DNA from: CAKSFT01 sp045544615
GTDB lineage: Bacteria; Bacillota; Clostridia; UBA1381
NCBI GenBank assembly: GCA_045544615.1
Contig: JAZPZI010000022.1
Location: 1-64,000 of the forward strand
DNA: 64,000 nt
Direction: 5' to 3'
Within the stretch, counting starts at the first letter, position 1; each line of letters begins with the position of its first letter. Positions 61,053 to 64,000 of the stretch are shown in pieces. A model generated the notes under the pieces. The model did no database searches and was not told where the DNA came from. It saw only the letters and a list, made by a program, of their open reading frames with translations. The position numbers and the translations under genes were made by a program.

Positions 61053-61595
61053 ATGAAACTTCATCCGGCTATTGAAAAGGTACTTGTATCTGAAGAAGAG
61101 CTTGCAAATGCCGTTTGCCGACTTGCAGATAAAATCAATGCCGACTTAAACGGCGAGGAGCTTTTGGTTGTTGTTATCCTAAAAGGCAGTATGGTATTTG
61201 CATCCGACCTTATAAAAAAGCTTGATATGCCTGTAAAGATAGACTTTATGCGAGCATCAAGCTATGGCTCGGGCACAGCTTCGAGCGGTTTTATCAACAT
61301 CCGCCAGGACCTCGAGACCGATATCGAGGGTAGAAATGTTTTAATTGTGGAAGATATTATAGACAGCGGAAACACTCTCCATAAGCTCAAGGAGCTCTTG
61401 AGAGAGCGTAACCCGAAAACTATAAGAATCTGCACACTTCTGGATAAGCCGTCACGCCGTGTAACACCTGTTGAGGTTGAGTATAGCGGAATTGAAATCC
61501 CCGACGAATATGTTGTAGGCTACGGACTCGATTATGATGAAATTCTCCGAAACCTCCCGTATGTCGGCGTACTGAAACGCGAAATATACGAATAA
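61053..61595 (+). CDS. hpt: Hypoxanthine phosphoribosyltransferase
   Basis: Salvages hypoxanthine and guanine using PRPP. 180 residues: VVVILKGSMVFASDL (pyrophosphate loop), ASSYGSGTASSG (flexible loop), and the PRPP motif VLIVEDIIDSGNTL; the end has YVVGYGLDYDEILRNLPYVG. GGAGG precedes ATG 61053. In Bacillus hpt is also near the origin, beside tilS and ftsH, which are absent here. Confidence 0.95.
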   Translation: MKLHPAIEKVLVSEEELANAVCRLADKINADLNGEELLVVVILKGSMVFASDLIKKLDMPVKIDFMRASSYGSGTASSGFINIRQDLETDIEGRNVLIVEDIIDSGNTLHKLKELLRERNPKTIRICTLLDKPSRRVTPVEVEYSGIEIPDEYVVGYGLDYDEILRNLPYVGVLKREIYE

Positions 61596-61679
61596 TCCAC
61601 ACTTTTTGCGGATTTTTCTGAAAAATCCGATAATTTGTGTTCGGTATAAAATAATATTATGTATTATGTAAACCAAAAA

Positions 61680-61980
61680 TTATTTTATCCACAGGGTGAA
61701 ATTTAAGTTATCCACACAAAAATAGCTTGAAAACCGCATTTTAGTGTAGTTTATCCACCTTATCCACGAGTTATCCTACATTTAACAAGTTCGTAACAAA
61801 GATCAAAAAGCTCGGTTTGATGCAGTTTTCCATAGTTTACATATTATTTTGGTAAAAAATGGGTATTTTGTCGAAAATTATTCACATATAAGTGTGAATG
61901 GGAGGAAAAAAACAAAAATAATGGCATATTTTAGCCGTTTTGGAGGATTCACGAGTTATCCACACTTGTGGATAACTTTT
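61680..61980. other. DnaA-box cluster, candidate replication origin (oriC-like)
   Basis: Perfect TTATCCACA boxes at 61685, 61708 and 61956 (plus) and 61967 (minus); TTATTCACA at 61878; TTATCCACC at 61751 and TTATCCACG at 61760; weaker TTATCCTAC at 61771. The pair at 61956-61975 forms the palindrome ttatccaca-ct-tgtggataa. An AT-rich stretch (61635-61690) lies on the left flank. No other dense cluster is seen in the window. The region from 61596 to 62046 is gene-free. Origin function is inferred. Confidence 0.65.
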
Positions 61981-62046
61981 GGTATAACTCAAATTTCGGG
62001 CATTATTTTTATTTTTGTAACCCGAACACTTTTTAGGAGAATTGAA

Positions 62047-62712
62047 ATGTTAACACCAAGACTTGAGTCGATATTGGGACTCATATCATATAAAACTGTG
62101 GCAGATATCGGCACCGACCACGCATATATCCCGATTGAGCTGTTAAAAAGGGCTCAGTCAGACCACGCCATCGCCTGCGACATCCGCCCGGGACCTTTGG
62201 CGATTGCCGAAAAGAATGTGAAAAAATACGGTCTTTCGGATAAAATCGAGCTACGGCTCGGCGGTGGCTTTGCACCAATTAAATCGGGAGAGACCGAAAC
62301 TGCCGTTATTGCCGGCATGGGCGGTGAGATGATTATAAAAATCCTCTCGGAGGATTTGGAAAAAACAAAGGGCTTTCGTGAGCTTATCTTACAGCCAATG
62401 AATTGCCAGAGGGAATTGAGACTCTGGCTTTTTGAAAACGGTTTTTCTATTAAAAAAGAAGAACTCGAGCGGGAAGGATTTAAGGTCTATAACCTTATGC
62501 GTGTATGTTTTTCGGGAGAGACAAAAACCGCCGATGAGCTCGAGTTGCATCTTCCCAAAAGTCTTTATTCGCATCCGCTTTTTGGAATGCTCCTGGAGAA
62601 AAAACGCCGTGAATTTACCAAGATTTTAAAGGGTAACGAGCGTGCCGGGGATAAGGATTATGATGTAATAAACAAGTATTCAGAACTTTTGAAGGAGCTT
62701 GATAAGATATGA
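62047..62712 (+). CDS. trmK: tRNA (adenine-22-N1)-methyltransferase TrmK
   Basis: Makes m1A22 in tRNA with SAM. 221 residues: the Rossmann motif VADIGTDHAYIPIEL near residue 18-32, ACDIRPGPLAIA, AGMGGEMI and ILQPMNCQRELRLWL, all typical of TrmK (YqfN). The frame is open back to 61849 across the DnaA boxes, but ATG 62047, with AGGAGA 7 nt upstream, is the right start. It overlaps the next gene by 4 nt (ATGA). Confidence 0.93.
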   Translation: MLTPRLESILGLISYKTVADIGTDHAYIPIELLKRAQSDHAIACDIRPGPLAIAEKNVKKYGLSDKIELRLGGGFAPIKSGETETAVIAGMGGEMIIKILSEDLEKTKGFRELILQPMNCQRELRLWLFENGFSIKKEELEREGFKVYNLMRVCFSGETKTADELELHLPKSLYSHPLFGMLLEKKRREFTKILKGNERAGDKDYDVINKYSELLKELDKI

Positions 62713-63470
62713 AGGTAGCAAAGATTATTGAGATATTAGAAGAAATTTTCCCTAAAAATCTCGCCTATGAATGGGATAATGTCGGGCTTTTGGCAGGGAA
62801 TGCCGAGAATGATATTTCGACCATTTTAGTAACACTCGATATTACACCCGGTGTCGTAAAAGAGGCGATAGAGTGCGGTGCAGAGATGATTATTTCGCAT
62901 CATCCGCTTGTTTTTGAGGGCGTGAAAAACTTCACCGAGGATAACGCAAAAACGAAAATGTATGCCCAGATTATCAGAAATAACCTGACAGTCTATTGTG
63001 CACACACAAACCTTGACTGTGCTCCAAACGGCTTGAATCAAAGGCTTGCAGAGGTTTTGGGTCTTTCGGATATCAAGGTTTTGGACGAAAAAACAGGTCT
63101 TGGCAGATACGGCAAGGTTGAAAAAACCACTGCATCAGAGTTTGCAAAAAGGGTGGCAGAAATCTTAAATACGCCATTTGTGAAATTCTCGGGCAATCCT
63201 GAAAAGGAAATCTCAACCGTTGCGGTTGGCTCGGGCGCATGCGGAGACGAGTACCCAACAGCACTTTCCTGCGGTGCAGACATTTTTGTTACAGCAGATG
63301 TTAAGTACCATATCGCAATCGAGGCGGTGGATGAAGGGCTCGCAGTAGTTGATGCGGGACATTATCCGACCGAAATAATTGCAATGGAAATTTTTTCCGA
63401 AATTTTAGCCGACACCGGTCTTACAATAAAAAAATCTAAAAATAACGATATTTTTTCTTGTATTTCATAA
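62709..63470 (+). CDS. Nif3-like dinuclear metal-centre protein
   Basis: 253 residues, the short form of the Nif3/YqfO family. The metal ligands are visible in ISHHPLVF (~62), AHTNLDCAPNGLN (~101) and DAGHYPTEIIAME (~216). VGSGACGDEYP marks the linker region. Assigned as a GTP cyclohydrolase I type 2 homologue in databases, but the true role is unknown. The trmK-nif3 pairing is conserved in Firmicutes. Confidence 0.92.
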   Translation: MKVAKIIEILEEIFPKNLAYEWDNVGLLAGNAENDISTILVTLDITPGVVKEAIECGAEMIISHHPLVFEGVKNFTEDNAKTKMYAQIIRNNLTVYCAHTNLDCAPNGLNQRLAEVLGLSDIKVLDEKTGLGRYGKVEKTTASEFAKRVAEILNTPFVKFSGNPEKEISTVAVGSGACGDEYPTALSCGADIFVTADVKYHIAIEAVDEGLAVVDAGHYPTEIIAMEIFSEILADTGLTIKKSKNNDIFSCIS

Positions 63471-63530
63471 ATAATTTTTCGACTTTTCGTTATAATAAAT
63501 AAAGAAAAAACGAAAAGAGAGGTTATTTAT

Positions 63531-63818
63531 ATGAAAAGCATTATTTTTATATTGACACTTGTATCACTTCTTAGTATTTCTGCCTGCGGAAGAGGCAACA
63601 ATAACACAGGAAACACAAATACAGACAACACCACAGACAGTATTATAGATGACACAATGGATGCAGTTGAAGATGTTGGTGACGGTATTATGAACGGTGT
63701 TGAGAATGTCGGCGACGGCGTTATGAACGGCGTTGACGAAATGACGGGCAACGGCTCAAATAACACAAACAACAACAATTCAGGCAATACCAACAACTCA
63801 ACCAACGCAACAAAATAA
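63531..63818 (+). CDS. Small repeat lipoprotein
   Basis: 95 residues. The signal SIIFILTLVSLLSISAC ends in a lipobox (Cys ~19). The mature part is low complexity: an Asn/Thr/Asp stretch, then tandem 11-residue repeats (EDVGDGIMNGV, ENVGDGVMNGV, DEM...), then an Asn-rich tail. Likely a surface-exposed helical repeat with flexible ends. Function unknown. GAGAGG precedes the ATG. Confidence 0.65.
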   Translation: MKSIIFILTLVSLLSISACGRGNNNTGNTNTDNTTDSIIDDTMDAVEDVGDGIMNGVENVGDGVMNGVDEMTGNGSNNTNNNNSGNTNNSTNATK

Positions 63819-63841
63819 AAAGAGCCGAAAGGCTCTTTTTT
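63817..63841. terminator. Bidirectional terminator after the repeat lipoprotein
   Basis: AAAAGAGCC-GAAA-GGCTCTTTTTT, also suited to end the minus-strand gene at the window edge. Confidence 0.85.
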
Positions 63842-63857
63842 GTTGGAAATCAAATTA

Positions 63858-63998
63858 TTATTTATTGATTCTTTGAAAAATATAACCCAAAACTGCACAT
63901 ACAACAGAAGGCAGCAAAAAGCTTATGCAAAAATGTTTAACCATTGATGAAAACGGCGCTACTAATACTAATGGATTTAACAATGATTCTTTCCATCT
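63858..63998 (-). CDS. C-terminal fragment of a membrane protein running off the window
   Basis: An open minus-strand frame of 46 residues enters from the right edge and stops at TAA 63858. It encodes a hydrophobic helix (FCISFLLPSVVCAVLGYIF) and a basic end (QRINK), as at the C-terminus of a polytopic membrane protein. The terminator at 63817 follows. Too little is present to name it. Confidence 0.5.
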   Translation of the reverse strand, partial: RWKESLLNPLVLVAPFSSMVKHFCISFLLPSVVCAVLGYIFQRINK

Positions 63999-64000
63999 AA

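Noticed and set aside
61849..62046. N-terminal extension of trmK over the DnaA boxes
   Set aside because: The added residues have no homology to TrmK and lack a ribosome site; the ATG at 62047 has one.
63527..63904. 125-residue minus-strand frame opposite the repeat lipoprotein
   Set aside because: Its repeats mirror those of the plus-strand gene, which has a lipobox, ribosome site and terminator.

Overview
The window looks like chromosomal DNA of a low-to-moderate GC, endospore-forming Clostridia-type Firmicute, probably an uncultured gut anaerobe. Supporting signs are a complete GerA-type germinant receptor operon, TrmFO, a T-box leader in front of pheST, Shine-Dalgarno sites of the GGAGG type throughout, a class-A RNase P RNA, SpoVB/YtgP-type flippase, NSS and PTS_EIIC_2 (PfoR-like) transporters, and perfect ParB parS and DnaA-box sequences. 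I cannot name a species.

Layout. 1-12.5 kb is mostly on the minus strand: rsmA, a YabE-like G5/3D cell-wall protein, a thioredoxin-like membrane protein, trmFO, topA and dprA, then a DUF6062 protein, putP, a DUF368 transporter and an RluA-type pseudouridine synthase. 12.6-18.7 kb is a plus-strand operon (YesL-like membrane protein, mnmG, uxaC, deoC, rmuC). 18.7-19.4 kb is a gene-free patch of palindromic repeats. 19.4-28.4 kb holds a helical-bundle protein, secG, hflX, a YigZ protein, a lipoprotein, thioredoxin and an arginine operon (argD-argF-GNAT-argC-argB-GNAT) behind an array of ArgR-like boxes. 28.4-33.3 kb has two small genes, a MITE-like palindrome and T-box-pheS-pheT. 33.5-36.8 kb holds a lipid flippase, five tRNA genes (Val, Asp, Phe, Gly, Cys), a hairpin array and a small XRE/zinc-ribbon/34-residue-peptide islet. 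36.8-49.1 kb contains an NSS transporter, a phosphatase, a PHP protein, secreted stalk-domain proteins, a nucleotidyltransferase, two related acidic envelope proteins flanking a hemolysin-III protein, and hisHF. 49.1-54.9 kb, on the minus strand, has a CapA-family protein, rnpB and gerAA-gerAB-gerAC with a 54-residue membrane protein. 55-64 kb has two parS sites, parAB, serS, a PfoR-like EIIC, a diacylglycerol glucosyltransferase-like enzyme, hpt, a dense DnaA-box cluster, trmK, a Nif3 protein and a repeat lipoprotein. A partial membrane-protein gene runs off the right edge.

How it fits together. The right end has the look of an origin-proximal region: parS, parAB and eight DnaA-type boxes within about 7 kb, with mnmG, rsmA, the YabE homologue and serS, which are origin-proximal in Bacillus, in the same window. 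The most unusual material is (i) the DnaA-box cluster between hpt and trmK, far from any dnaA visible here; (ii) three arrays in which a 7-9 nt core alternates with different small hairpins; (iii) the paired acidic envelope proteins with a repeated ~35-residue module; (iv) the tRNA-adjacent XRE/zinc-ribbon/peptide islet with two operators; and (v) a gerAC whose ideal start position carries ACG.
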